Shown: piece by piece, positions 46,480-55,633 of the stretch
How positions within the stretch are numbered: position 1 is the stretch's first letter
How the letters are laid out: the number at the start of each line of letters is the position of its first letter
DNA from: a methane-oxidizing endosymbiont of Gigantopelta aegis
Lineage (GTDB): Bacteria > Pseudomonadota > Gammaproteobacteria > Methylococcales > Methylomonadaceae
Assembly: GCF_016097405.1 (NCBI RefSeq)
Contig: NZ_JAEHGD010000001.1
Span: 430,900-494,899 of the forward strand
Direction of reading: 5' to 3'
Length of the DNA stretch: 64,000 nucleotides
Program-made: the position numbers and the translations under genes
Notes under the pieces: model-generated
What the model saw: only the letters and a program-made list of their open reading frames with translations
Database searches by the model: none
Told to the model about the DNA's origin: nothing

Positions 46480-46956
46480 TTAATATAAAACAGCATGATG
46501 GAATACATAATCGGTATCTTTCGCTATGACATGACAGCCAAAACATTTTGCCGATGTCTCAGCATCATGCATTTCCAGTTTGCCGTTTACCCAGTGCCCA
46601 AATCCCCAGCCACCTGATTTAGCAAATTTTTTACTGTCTTTAATCATCGCTTCGGCACGCATAAACTCACCTGGAACAAAAGCTTGTGACCATTTATCGT
46701 GGCGGCTTTCTTTCCACAACACTTTCGCCAGAATCGTACCATCCTGCCAGGTTTTATGTTTCCCTGACTGTGCTGATTTAATTGCAATATGATTACCTAA
46801 AATGGCACGCATAGTTTTATTATCTTCGCGATGCGCGATAGAAATTAAACGCCAGTTTTTATATTCCCCTTCTGCTTTGTTCGATTCAGCCTGAAGAGTG
46901 GGCACAACAGAAACAAGACTGACCGCTAATAATAAAGATTTGATATGTTTTGACAT
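46480..46956 (-). CDS. cytochrome P460
   Basis: A periplasmic haem protein of 158 aa. The signal peptide ends near LQA (residue 23). The single c-type haem site is C138-F-G-C141-H142, and the body follows the P460 family (KNWRLISIAHREDNKTMRAILGN ... DGTILAKVLWKE ... VPGEFMRAEAMIKDSKKFA). P460 proteins carry a lysine-porphyrin cross-link and oxidise hydroxylamine with NO to N2O. The lysine in the ILAK segment (Lys78) is a candidate cross-link, but I cannot confirm it. Methanotrophs meet hydroxylamine because methane monooxygenase also oxidises ammonia. It is convergent with the regulator, 11 bases apart. Confidence 0.88.
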   Translation of the reverse strand: MSKHIKSLLLAVSLVSVVPTLQAESNKAEGEYKNWRLISIAHREDNKTMRAILGNHIAIKSAQSGKHKTWQDGTILAKVLWKESRHDKWSQAFVPGEFMRAEAMIKDSKKFAKSGGWGFGHWVNGKLEMHDAETSAKCFGCHVIAKDTDYVFHHAVLY

Positions 46957-47053
46957 ACATTTTCTCCGTAAAAAAACATTATGATAGCAAGCAAATCAAA
47001 AAACCACTTTCCTTTTTTATTCGAAATGCTTCTGAAAACGTAATCTCCAAAAT

Positions 47054-47077
47054 AAAAGGGACCCGAAGGCCCCTTTT
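47054..47077 (-). terminator. terminator of hsp20
   Basis: AAAAGGG-CC, a CGAA tetraloop-like turn, and GG-CCCTTTT form a stem at 47054-47077 with one mismatch. On the minus strand it is followed by TTTTATTTT, 15 bases after the hsp20 stop. Confidence 0.75.
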
Positions 47078-47091
47078 CTATGTGCAGACGA

Positions 47092-47532
47092 TTAATCTTC
47101 TGCAACCACGTTGATTTTTTTCGGCTGTGCTGTTTCCCGTTTAGGAATCACTAGCTCTAATACACCATGCTTGGATTTCGCGGTAATACCATTGGGGTCA
47201 GCGGTATCAGGCAGCGCAAATCGTCTATAGAAACTACCATAAGTACGTTCTACCCGTTTATAACCGTTTTCTTCGGTTTTACTTTCAGATTGCTTTTCAC
47301 CTTTAATCGTCAATACGCCATCTTCCATATTGACATCAATTTCTTCGGGTTTAACCCCTGGAATATCCGCATAAATCACAAAACGATCCGGTTCTTCCTT
47401 GATATCGACCGTTGGCGACCATTGCGCAGTGGCAATATTGCCGCCGACATCACTGCCTTGATAGGCTTTTTCCAGTTCGCGTTGAAATTGTGATAATAAA
47501 CTCCAGGGTTCATATCGTGTTAATTCAGCCAT
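47092..47532 (-). CDS. small heat-shock protein Hsp20/alpha-crystallin family
   Basis: ATP-independent holdase chaperone of 146 aa. The alpha-crystallin domain (about residues 42-135) contains WSPTVDIKEEPDRFVIYADIPGV, the GVLTIKGE strand and the GVLELVIPK motif with its A-x-x-x-n-GVL signature, and ends with a short C-terminal tail. The ATG at 47532 is preceded by GGAGGTG at good spacing; the five codons upstream were rejected. It is a single-gene transcription unit with its own terminator. I see no obvious heat-shock sigma-32 promoter. Confidence 0.93.
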   Translation of the reverse strand: MAELTRYEPWSLLSQFQRELEKAYQGSDVGGNIATAQWSPTVDIKEEPDRFVIYADIPGVKPEEIDVNMEDGVLTIKGEKQSESKTEENGYKRVERTYGSFYRRFALPDTADPNGITAKSKHGVLELVIPKRETAQPKKINVVAED

Positions 47533-47623
47533 AATACACCTCCACATTTTTTGCCAAAAATCATTAACTGCAAAACGATAATGAGGGTGCTGTTTTAAAT
47601 TTCAAGTTTTCATTCAAAAAAAT

Positions 47624-50600
47624 TTATCCGACCCAAACTCTGGCATTACGAAACATGCGCATCCAAGCCCCATCTTCCTGCCAGTCAGCCGGATGCCAGG
47701 AATTCTGAATAGCTCTGAAACAACGTTCCGGATGCGGCATCATAATGGTAAAACGCCCATCTTCGGTCGTCAGTCCGGTAACGCCCTGCTCGGATCCATT
47801 TGGATTCATCGGAAAGTCCGTCGTAACCTTGCCATAATGATCGACATAACGCAGCGCCACCTGGGCCTTATCCAGCGCACCGGGTTCAAACACCGCACGG
47901 CCTTCACCATGCGCAATCACCACCGGCATCACTGAACCTTCCATGTCACGTAGAAAAATAGAAGCCGATGACTGAATTTCAACCATTGCAACCCGCGCTT
48001 CAAATTGTTCGGAAAGATTACGTTTAAACGCCGGCCAATGTTCAGCACCCGGAATGATGCTTTTCAAGGCACTAAGCATTTGACAGCCATTACAGACGCC
48101 TAAAGCAAAGGTATCCGTTCGCTGGAAAAAAGCACTGAATTCGGCCAAGGCACGTTGATTAAATAAGATTGATTTGGCCCAACCACCGCCCGCACCGAGA
48201 ACATCACCATACGAAAACCCCCCACAGGCGATAAGGCCAACAAATTCCTGCAATGAAACACGTCCGAAAATAATGTCGGTCATGTGTACATCAATCGACT
48301 GAAATCCGGCGCGATCGAATGCGGCCGCCATTTCCACGTGCCCATTGACGCCTTGCTCCCGGAGAATAGCGACTTTTGGCCGAGTCGTGTTAATCAACGG
48401 TGCACAAATATCCTCATTCACATCAAATGTCAGTTTCACATTGCGCCCCGGATCATTATCATCAGCGATGCGCTCAAACTCCTGTTTGGCACAATCGGGA
48501 TTATCCCTCAGAGCCTGCATCTGATAACTGAGTTGGGACCAGCTTTGCTGTAATTTCGCCCGGCTAGCCTGATAAACCAGGCGCCCCTGATGCATGATTT
48601 TCAATTCCTGTGCTGGCATCACACAACCGATTTGATGACAGCACTGTGCTAAACCTGCATTGGCCAAACACTGTGCAACGGCCTCCAGGTTATCCGGAGA
48701 AATCTGAATGACAGCACCTAATTCCTCATTAAACAAGGCGGCCAAAATATCATCGCCTAAAGAATCCAGTTGCAAATGGACACCTTGCCGTCCGGCAAAC
48801 ATCATTTCGCTGACCGTAGCCAATAAACCGCCATCGGAGCGATCATGATAGGCCATGATCAACTGTTGGCGATTTAGTGTTTGAATAGTCTCAAAAAAGG
48901 CTTTTAGCAGACCGGCATCATCAACATCTGGACATTCCTGACCCAACTGTCGATAAACTTGCGCTAATACCGACCCCCCCAGACGGTTTTTACCTTGGCT
49001 TAAATCAATCAGCAGCAGCAAACTTTCTTCATTTTTCAGTTCTGGTGTCAGTGTTTGTCGGATATCGACGACCGGTGCAAAGGCGGTAATAATCAATGAT
49101 AAGGGCGAGGTCATGGTTTTTTCACCCGACTCATCACGCCACACGGTTTTCATCGATAATGAATCCTTACCAACTGGAATAGCGATACCTAATTCAGGGC
49201 ACAGATCCATCGCAATGGCTTTTACAGTATCGAACAATGCCGCATCTTCGCCCTCGCTGCCGGCTGCCGCCATCCAGTTAGCCGATAATTTAATCTTGCC
49301 AATGCTTTCAATACGACTGGCGGCAAGATTAGTCAGTGCTTCGGCAATCGCCATGCGACCAGAAGCTGGCGCATCAATTAAAGCCAGCGGCGTGCGTTCA
49401 CCCATCGCCATCGCTTCACCGTGATAGGTCTGGAAACCTGTCGCAGTTACGGCAACATCGGCAACCGGTATTTGCCAAGGCCCGACCATCTGATCACGCG
49501 CCACCAGTCCAGTCACTGAACGGTCACCAATATGAATTAAAAAACTTTTATCGGCAACGGCTGGAAACGATAAAATCCGATCAACCGCCTCCGCCAATTC
49601 AATACCTTTAAAATCAAGTTTCGGCAGATTTTTTTCAACATGTTGAACATCACGATGCATTTTCGGCGGCTTGCCAAATAATACCGACATCGGTAAATCG
49701 ACAGGGTTACCCCCTAACCATTCATCACTTAACCGCAAATGCTCTTCATCGGTGGCATGACCAATAACCGCAAAAAGACAGTGTTCACGCTGACAAAAGG
49801 ATTCAAACAAAGGTAATGATTCAGGGCTGATCGCCACAACATAGCGTTCCTGGGCCTCATTACACCAAATCTGCATCGGTGACATGCCCTTATCGGCCGT
49901 GTGAACATTCCGTAATTCAAATTCCCCGCCTCGATTGCAGTCGTGAATGATTTCAGGCACGGCATTGGATAAGCCGCCCGCGCCAATATCATGAATCGAG
50001 ATGATTGGAGTATCTTCGCCCAAGGCGTTACAGTGATTGATCACTTCCTGACAACGACGTTCCATCTCCGGGTTTTCCCGCTGTACCGATGCAAAATCCA
50101 GTTGCTCAGCACTTTCGCCCGAGGTTTGTGAGGAAGCCGCTCCCCCACCCAATCCAATCAGCATGGCAGGGCCGCCGAGGATAATAATTAATGAACCCGC
50201 TGGAATCGGATTTTTATTGACCAGCATCGGCCGAATATTACCCATGCCGCCGGCAATCATAATCGGTTTGTGATAACCGCGATAGTGGTTTTCGACGCCA
50301 TTTTCCGAAGGCTGTTCAAAGCTACGGAAATAACCAGCAATATTAGGCCGACCGAATTCATTATTAAATGCCGCACCGCCAATCGGGCCTTCCAGCATAA
50401 TATCTAGCGCTGACGCAATCCGCGAGGGTTTGCCAAAATCATATTCCCATGGCTGCCTGAAGCCTGGAATATTAAGATGTGATACCGAAAAGCCAGTCAA
50501 CCCGGCCTTAGGTGTAGAGCCCCTACCTGTCGCACCTTCATCACGAATTTCCCCCCCAGAACCTGTCGCCGCACCAGGATGCGGTGAAATAGCCGTTGGG

Positions 50601-51493
50601 TGATTATGGGTTTCGACTTTCATCAATAAATGCGCATGCTCTTGTTGATACGCATATTCACCCGTTTTCGGATGACGAATAAAAACCTGTGCCGGACTGC
50701 CTTCGATCACCGAGGCATTGTCACTATAGGCCGATAAGATGCCAGCCGGGCTTTTTTCGGCTGTATGTCGAATCATCTTGAATAATGTCATCGCCTGATC
50801 GACACCATCAATGGTCCAACGGGCATTGAAGATTTTATGACGACAATGTTCTGAATTAGCCTGGGCGAACATCATCAGCTCGACATCGGTCGGATTTCGA
50901 CCCAGTTGGCTAAAGCTATCGTTCAGGTAATCAATTTCATCATCAGACAAGGCCAGTCCAAGTGCCTGGTTGGCGTCAACCAGAGCCTCTCGCCCTTGCT
51001 CCATTAAAGGAATGGTTTCCAGTGGTGCTGGGTCATGTTCAGCAAAAAGATCAAGCAAGTCCGATTCATTTTCAAGTACCTTTTCGGTCATCCGGTCATG
51101 AATTTGCGCTTTTATCTGCTCTAATTGCGACAAGGTCAAATCTGTTGCACTGATAATCTGATATTCGATACCCCGTTCCAGACGTTTGATTTTGTCCAGA
51201 CCACAACGTTCGGCGATTTCTGTCGCTTTGCTCGACCAGGGTGAAATGGTTCCTGGCCTCGGCGCAACCCATAATTTACGGCCTCCAATAAGGCCTTCCC
51301 GTAGCGGATAGCCATACGACAAGAGCCGTTGAAGAATCTCAGTATCAGACATTGACAGCTCGTCTTTAACATCAACAAAATGCACATAATGCGCATCGAC
51401 AGCAGTCACGTCAGGTGCAATGCATTGAAGATCGCTTAAAAGCCGCGCCATCCGAAAATCAGAATACGCGGGTGTTCCAGAAAATTTCAGCAT
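47624..51493 (-). CDS. purL: phosphoribosylformylglycinamidine synthase
   Basis: Large single-chain FGAM synthase (1,289 aa) of purine synthesis. It converts FGAR, ATP and glutamine to FGAM. It has an N-terminal PurS-like domain, a linker, two AIRS-like ATP-binding halves ([49 protein letters not shown]) and a C-terminal class I glutaminase. The glutaminase Cys lies in [11 protein letters not shown] and the His/Glu in [10 protein letters not shown]. Length and motifs match the gammaproteobacterial enzyme. It lies 25 bases downstream of bamC in the same direction. Confidence 0.97.
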   Translation of the reverse strand: MLKFSGTPAYSDFRMARLLSDLQCIAPDVTAVDAHYVHFVDVKDELSMSDTEILQRLLSYGYPLREGLIGGRKLWVAPRPGTISPWSSKATEIAERCGLDKIKRLERGIEYQIISATDLTLSQLEQIKAQIHDRMTEKVLENESDLLDLFAEHDPAPLETIPLMEQGREALVDANQALGLALSDDEIDYLNDSFSQLGRNPTDVELMMFAQANSEHCRHKIFNARWTIDGVDQAMTLFKMIRHTAEKSPAGILSAYSDNASVIEGSPAQVFIRHPKTGEYAYQQEHAHLLMKVETHNHPTAISPHPGAATGSGGEIRDEGATGRGSTPKAGLTGFSVSHLNIPGFRQPWEYDFGKPSRIASALDIMLEGPIGGAAFNNEFGRPNIAGYFRSFEQPSENGVENHYRGYHKPIMIAGGMGNIRPMLVNKNPIPAGSLIIILGGPAMLIGLGGGAASSQTSGESAEQLDFASVQRENPEMERRCQEVINHCNALGEDTPIISIHDIGAGGLSNAVPEIIHDCNRGGEFELRNVHTADKGMSPMQIWCNEAQERYVVAISPESLPLFESFCQREHCLFAVIGHATDEEHLRLSDEWLGGNPVDLPMSVLFGKPPKMHRDVQHVEKNLPKLDFKGIELAEAVDRILSFPAVADKSFLIHIGDRSVTGLVARDQMVGPWQIPVADVAVTATGFQTYHGEAMAMGERTPLALIDAPASGRMAIAEALTNLAASRIESIGKIKLSANWMAAAGSEGEDAALFDTVKAIAMDLCPELGIAIPVGKDSLSMKTVWRDESGEKTMTSPLSLIITAFAPVVDIRQTLTPELKNEESLLLLIDLSQGKNRLGGSVLAQVYRQLGQECPDVDDAGLLKAFFETIQTLNRQQLIMAYHDRSDGGLLATVSEMMFAGRQGVHLQLDSLGDDILAALFNEELGAVIQISPDNLEAVAQCLANAGLAQCCHQIGCVMPAQELKIMHQGRLVYQASRAKLQQSWSQLSYQMQALRDNPDCAKQEFERIADDNDPGRNVKLTFDVNEDICAPLINTTRPKVAILREQGVNGHVEMAAAFDRAGFQSIDVHMTDIIFGRVSLQEFVGLIACGGFSYGDVLGAGGGWAKSILFNQRALAEFSAFFQRTDTFALGVCNGCQMLSALKSIIPGAEHWPAFKRNLSEQFEARVAMVEIQSSASIFLRDMEGSVMPVVIAHGEGRAVFEPGALDKAQVALRYVDHYGKVTTDFPMNPNGSEQGVTGLTTEDGRFTIMMPHPERCFRAIQNSWHPADWQEDGAWMRMFRNARVWVG

Positions 51494-51518
51494 GATTAGT
51501 CAATGAAGTAATAGGAGT

Positions 51519-52196
51519 CTATCGGGTATGACGCGCCAGATCGTTATTAATCGTTGTTTTTAGTAATTTAAGCAATTTCAAACCATCGCCTTGCCGTACG
51601 ACCTGTTTTTGATCATCTAGCACAACAACATCAGTTAAATCACTATTTCTGGGCGTCAATTGAATGAAATATTGCTTTTCCTGCGAAGGATCATTGCCAA
51701 AGAAAAACATCAGTTCGTCCCATAACGCCCCATCTTCGGCTTTTCTGGCATGGGGGTCATATTGAACGACATAAGAATATCCCGTGTCATCGCGTTGAGT
51801 AATTTCAATCGCCTGACGGCTCAGCGCCTTACCTACAAAGCGCCAGGCTTTCTCGATAGGTTGGTAAATTCTAAGTCGTGTGGCACCGGCATCATATTCG
51901 ATCAGTTCAGCCGGTAAATACAAGGGTTTTTCGGCCGTATCTGGTTTGTTTTTCGCTATTTTTGTCTGGACTGTGCCTGAATTTTCTCGTGAGTAAACAG
52001 GTTCTGGCAAAATCGGCTGATCTTTAATTTTAGCCTCGGGTTTAATATCATCCGGCAATACTAAAGGCGGCAGCTCGGTTTCTAGTTGATAATCTTTGGT
52101 TTTATCTGGAAAATAGCTTTTTATTGTGCTGCATGCAGGCAAACCAACAACACAAACAATCACCAGTACCGCCCAATGCGAAGATTTCCGTCGCAT
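51519..52196 (-). CDS. bamC: outer-membrane assembly lipoprotein BamC
   Basis: Accessory lipoprotein of the BAM outer-membrane protein assembly complex. A lipobox (VVGLPACS, Cys near residue 22) follows a basic N-terminus, and an unstructured proline-rich stretch (about 40-90) as in E. coli BamC comes next. One helix-grip domain (RLRIYQPIEKAWRFVGKALSRQAIEI) is clear. At 225 aa it is shorter than E. coli BamC (about 344 aa) and appears to lack the second helix-grip domain. It shares a base with the dapA stop, the conserved dapA-bamC order. Confidence 0.82.
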   Translation of the reverse strand: MRRKSSHWAVLVIVCVVGLPACSTIKSYFPDKTKDYQLETELPPLVLPDDIKPEAKIKDQPILPEPVYSRENSGTVQTKIAKNKPDTAEKPLYLPAELIEYDAGATRLRIYQPIEKAWRFVGKALSRQAIEITQRDDTGYSYVVQYDPHARKAEDGALWDELMFFFGNDPSQEKQYFIQLTPRNSDLTDVVVLDDQKQVVRQGDGLKLLKLLKTTINNDLARHTR

Positions 52197-53071
52197 TAAA
52201 CAACACCCGCCTGCCGCATAGCCACTTTAACCTGAGATTGATTCGCCTCACTGAGCCAGGTCAATGGCAGACGAATCCCTTGGCCCATCAAACCCATTTC
52301 GGCAACGGCCCATTTAACCGGAATCGGGTTAGATTCAATAAACAAGGCTTGATGTAAGCCCATCAATTTAGCGTCTATTTGTTCTGCCTTTTCCTTTTCG
52401 CCGGCCATCGCCGCCATAATCATCTCATGCACTAAACCTGGTGCCACATTACCTGTCACGGTAATTGAACCCTGTCCGCCTAACAAGCAGAATTCCAGGC
52501 TACTGGCATCGTCGCCTGTATACAGTGCAAAATCGGGCCCTGTCAGTTGCCTGATCTGGCGCACGCGTTGCAGCTCGGCGGTTGCCTCTTTAACGCCGAT
52601 AATGTTATCTATTTTGGCTAAACGACCAATCGTTTCCGGTAACATGTCGCAGGCCGTGCGTCCTGGCACGTTATAAAGGATTTGGGGAATGGCAACCGCT
52701 TCAGCAATCGCTTTAAAATGTTGATACAAGCCTTCCTGTGTCGGCTTGTTGTAATAAGGTGTCACCAACAGGCAGGCATCTGCCCCAACTTGTTTAGCCT
52801 TTTTTGTCAACGTAATGGCTTCTTTTGTCGCGTTTGCGCCTGTCCCGGCTATCACCGGAATCCGACCGTTAACCTGGTCGACAACACGTTTGATAACAGC
52901 ACAATGTTCCTGTTCATCTAATGTTGCTGATTCGCCTGTCGTCCCAACGGCTACCAATGCATCGGTGCCTTGCTCAATATGAAACTCAATGAGTCTATCC
53001 AGACTCTTATAGTCAACTGCACCATCTTCAGTCATTGGGGTTACTAACGCAACGATACTACCTTGAATCAT
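52196..53071 (-). CDS. dapA: 4-hydroxy-tetrahydrodipicolinate synthase
   Basis: Condenses pyruvate with aspartate semialdehyde, the first step to diaminopimelate and lysine. The Schiff-base lysine is in IIGVKEATAE near residue 161, the catalytic tyrosine in ILYNVPGRT, and the pyruvate-binding GTTGES is near residues 43-48. I start at the ATG at 53071 (291 aa, the usual length), seven codons inside the longest open frame, because the family begins MIQGSIVALVTPM. bamC follows immediately. Confidence 0.95.
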   Translation of the reverse strand: MIQGSIVALVTPMTEDGAVDYKSLDRLIEFHIEQGTDALVAVGTTGESATLDEQEHCAVIKRVVDQVNGRIPVIAGTGANATKEAITLTKKAKQVGADACLLVTPYYNKPTQEGLYQHFKAIAEAVAIPQILYNVPGRTACDMLPETIGRLAKIDNIIGVKEATAELQRVRQIRQLTGPDFALYTGDDASSLEFCLLGGQGSITVTGNVAPGLVHEMIMAAMAGEKEKAEQIDAKLMGLHQALFIESNPIPVKWAVAEMGLMGQGIRLPLTWLSEANQSQVKVAMRQAGVV

Positions 53072-53303
53072 GCAAATCTCTCGCCTGAACAAAATTGGAG
53101 TTTAGCGGCCTAACGATGTAGAACAAAAACAGAAAATGCCTACCCGAAACGACGCTTTACCCGTGTTAAAAATGACGGCATTATAGCAAATACACGCCTA
53201 AAACTCAGCGCTATTTCGTATTCTATACGCTTCACATATGGACTCGGTATACCGGGGGAGTCATTTTTGCCGAGGGTAAGGCGAAAAAAACGCCGTTGTA
53301 GTG

Positions 53304-54251
53304 CTATTTCAAGACAACACCTTCGGCAATGAACTGAACGGTTTTAGGTGGCACCTTGCCCAAAACAACCAATAACTTATCGCCTAATATCCGCGTAACT
53401 GAATTGACACTGCCCAAACCTTGCTGACTATCACCCAATGAGTCATCAGCCTTGTCCAGATAGACCGAGACAGAAGACAAGCCATCACTCAATAAAAGAT
53501 GGGAAACGCTGTATTCAGATGTTTTATGAATGGGATTTTCGCTATAAAACTGTGTTTCAAAACCCGGCGGTATGTTTTCCAGAATAAATGGCCATGTTGC
53601 CTGAGCCTTGTTTGTTGCCCTATGAATGTGCCGAACCTTATCCTCTGCTGTGTCGTTCAATGATATAAATGGAATAGTAGCCGGCAAGGATAAATCGGTA
53701 AACACCACTTGTTCCAGTGTTTTTCCGGCTAAATCCAGTAATTCTATTTTTAGCGGCAAAAAAACGTCCTTATCCACCCAGATTCGCCACGCATAACGAT
53801 AATCATCGCGCGGCAAAATATCGATTCTATGGCAGCGCCGCATAGCGACGGTTTCCATGCCCTTAATTTCAAATTGATAAAATTGTTCAAGACGTGCGAT
53901 ATCTTGTGGAAAGTCAATCAAAAAAGAATGATTTAACGGCCTGTGATCGACAACGGCCTCACCGGTTTCTTTGAAAATGCATTGCACCGTGCCGGCTTCC
54001 CGAATAATTTCCCTAGCCGGCGAATTCAGGGAAATCAACTGCTCCTGCTCCCGACCGTTTGCAACCGCATGCCGATAATGGACGGCATCAAGCACGCCAT
54101 TTTCCATAAACACGACAGTCCCCTGGTAATTCAGAGTGTGCATAGCCTGGCGCATTTTTCCAAGATAATCGGCCGCTGTCTGTTCTTCTGCATACGCTAG
54201 CGACACAACAACCCAATACAGAACAAAAAAAACTGAATGGTTCAACATCAT
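53304..54251 (-). CDS. mucB: sigma-E regulatory protein MucB/RseB
   Basis: Periplasmic protein that binds the anti-sigma factor MucA/RseA and shields it from proteolysis until lipid or LPS signals arrive. It has a signal peptide (about residues 1-21, cleavage after AYA), a large LolA-like domain (LGKMRQAMHTLNYQGTVVFMENG) and a small C-terminal MucB/RseB domain (PPGFETQFYSENPIHKTSEYSVSHLLLSDGLSSVSVYLD). The 315-aa length is typical. It overlaps mucA by 4 bases. No convincing terminator follows: 53274-53290 has a GGCG/CGCC hairpin without a T-tail. Confidence 0.9.
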   Translation of the reverse strand: MMLNHSVFFVLYWVVVSLAYAEEQTAADYLGKMRQAMHTLNYQGTVVFMENGVLDAVHYRHAVANGREQEQLISLNSPAREIIREAGTVQCIFKETGEAVVDHRPLNHSFLIDFPQDIARLEQFYQFEIKGMETVAMRRCHRIDILPRDDYRYAWRIWVDKDVFLPLKIELLDLAGKTLEQVVFTDLSLPATIPFISLNDTAEDKVRHIHRATNKAQATWPFILENIPPGFETQFYSENPIHKTSEYSVSHLLLSDGLSSVSVYLDKADDSLGDSQQGLGSVNSVTRILGDKLLVVLGKVPPKTVQFIAEGVVLK

Positions 54252-54826
54252 TGCCCCGGGTGCAGACTTGCTGTTCGAACATAGGGACTAAACGAGGCTT
54301 CTGTCGTCACAAAGATGCGATTGCTATGCGCATACAAATAATCGTTAAGCCTTTCTCTGGCCAAAGAACGTTGTTGCAAAACCGGCAAGGCCTGATCAAC
54401 ACGGGCTACCTTTAATGTTTCACCTTGATACCTGAATGATTCCGGCTGTTTCTGTGCAACCTGTATAAAGTCATTCTGATTCACTGTATTTTGTTTTTGT
54501 ATGATTGGAATCAAAATGGCAACTGCTGCAAGCGTTGCGGCAATCGCTGCCAGCTTAATTTTCTTGTGTGCTGTTTTTGTTGCGGGATGAAAATGAAACA
54601 CTTCATTCTCAAGCGCATCATGTACTTTATTCACCAGATAAATGGGTTTGTGAATTGATTCCTCGGTACGCAGAACCTGTCCGATGACCTGATAGCGCAA
54701 CATTTTTGCTTCGATGTCTGTATTGTGTCGCATTTCTTTTAACAGTGACAAGGCCTGCTGCTGATCAAGCTCGTCATCGAGAAATTGCGATAATTTCAGG
54801 CCAATATTTTGTTGTTCTTGCATCAA
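54248..54826 (-). CDS. mucA: anti-sigma-E factor MucA/RseA
   Basis: Inner-membrane anti-sigma factor of 192 aa. The N-terminal cytoplasmic domain (LSQFLDDELDQQQALSLLKEM) binds sigma-E. A single transmembrane helix lies at about residues 89-107 (KLAAIAATLAAVAILIPII), and a periplasmic domain contacts MucB. The gene overlaps both rpoE and mucB by 4 bases, so the three products are translated in coupled fashion. The periplasmic tail ends FSPYVRTASLHPGQ. Confidence 0.88.
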   Translation of the reverse strand: MMQEQQNIGLKLSQFLDDELDQQQALSLLKEMRHNTDIEAKMLRYQVIGQVLRTEESIHKPIYLVNKVHDALENEVFHFHPATKTAHKKIKLAAIAATLAAVAILIPIIQKQNTVNQNDFIQVAQKQPESFRYQGETLKVARVDQALPVLQQRSLARERLNDYLYAHSNRIFVTTEASFSPYVRTASLHPGQ

Positions 54827-55428
54827 AAAACACCTTTTTTATCAAGCAGTGGAGATAATTTTTTATCAATAGCTTCACGGGCTCTAAAAATACGCGATCT
54901 AACCGTACCGACAGGACACCCCATTGCCTCAGCAATTTCTTCATAACTCATCGCATCGAATTCCCTCAGCGTAATCGCTGTTCGCATATCTTCAGGCAAA
55001 TCGTCGATAGCGTCACGAATCGCATCAATAATCTGCTCGTTCATAATTTCATTATCGGGCGTTTCCATACCCTTCAATTGGGGTGCATTTTCCACTTGTT
55101 CGGCATCCTGCAGATCAACTTCATAATCCGTATGCCGTCGCGTTCGCGACATAAGATAATTTTTAGCCGTATTGATCGCAATGCGATATAACCAAGTATA
55201 AAATGCGCTGTCCCCCCTGAAATTACCCAAAGCACGATAAGCTTTGACAAACGCTTCCTGAGCGACATCCTGGGCCTCGCTTGGGTCTTTAATAAAACGA
55301 TTCACCAATTGAATAATCCGATGCTGGTATTTCAGCACCAATAAATCAAAAGCCGATTTATCGCCTTGCTGAACCCTCTGCACCAATTCTTTATCCAGGT
55401 CGGCGTTGTTCCTTGTTTGATCGCTCAC
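54823..55428 (-). CDS. rpoE: extracytoplasmic-function sigma factor RpoE (AlgU type)
   Basis: ECF sigma factor for envelope stress (201 aa). It has region 2 with YQHRIIQLVNRFIKDPSEAQDVAQEAFVKAYRALGNFRGDSAFYTWLYRIAINTA in overlapping blocks, and region 4 with LPEDMRTAITLREFDAMSYEEIAEAMGCPVGTVRSRIFRARE. The start codon is a GTG. A sigma-E-type promoter lies just upstream, indicating autoregulation. The gene heads the rpoE-mucA-mucB operon and is divergent from nadB, as in many gammaproteobacteria. Confidence 0.95.
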   Translation of the reverse strand: MSDQTRNNADLDKELVQRVQQGDKSAFDLLVLKYQHRIIQLVNRFIKDPSEAQDVAQEAFVKAYRALGNFRGDSAFYTWLYRIAINTAKNYLMSRTRRHTDYEVDLQDAEQVENAPQLKGMETPDNEIMNEQIIDAIRDAIDDLPEDMRTAITLREFDAMSYEEIAEAMGCPVGTVRSRIFRAREAIDKKLSPLLDKKGVF

Positions 55429-55450
55429 AATCGTATTTTCAGTAGGAGAA

Positions 55451-55476
55451 TAGACAGAATTAAACCTTATAAGTTC
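55451..55476 (-). promoter_or_regulatory. sigma-E (AlgU-type) promoter of rpoE-mucA-mucB
   Basis: On the minus strand GAACTT (55471-55476) is followed after exactly 16 bases by TCTA (55451-55454). This fits the sigma-E/AlgU consensus GAACTT-N16/17-TCtgA. It lies about 22 bases before the rpoE start codon and points to autoregulation. Confidence 0.7.
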
Positions 55477-55633
55477 TGTGAATACAAAAAAATGTTCTCA
55501 GGCTACGGTTTTTCCATTAGTAAAAGTCACGATGACTTTATATTGTCATCTGACTTTCCTTACAGCTTTGTTTGCTTCAGAAATAGCATGAAAACGGCAG
55601 TAGCTGATATGATAACCCAATTTCAACAAATAA

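Noticed and set aside
53228..53290. GACTC/GAGTC and GGCG/CGCC hairpins between dapA and mucB
   Set aside because: Stems are 4-5 bp and the T-runs fall in the loop or on the wrong side, so neither can be supported as a terminator.
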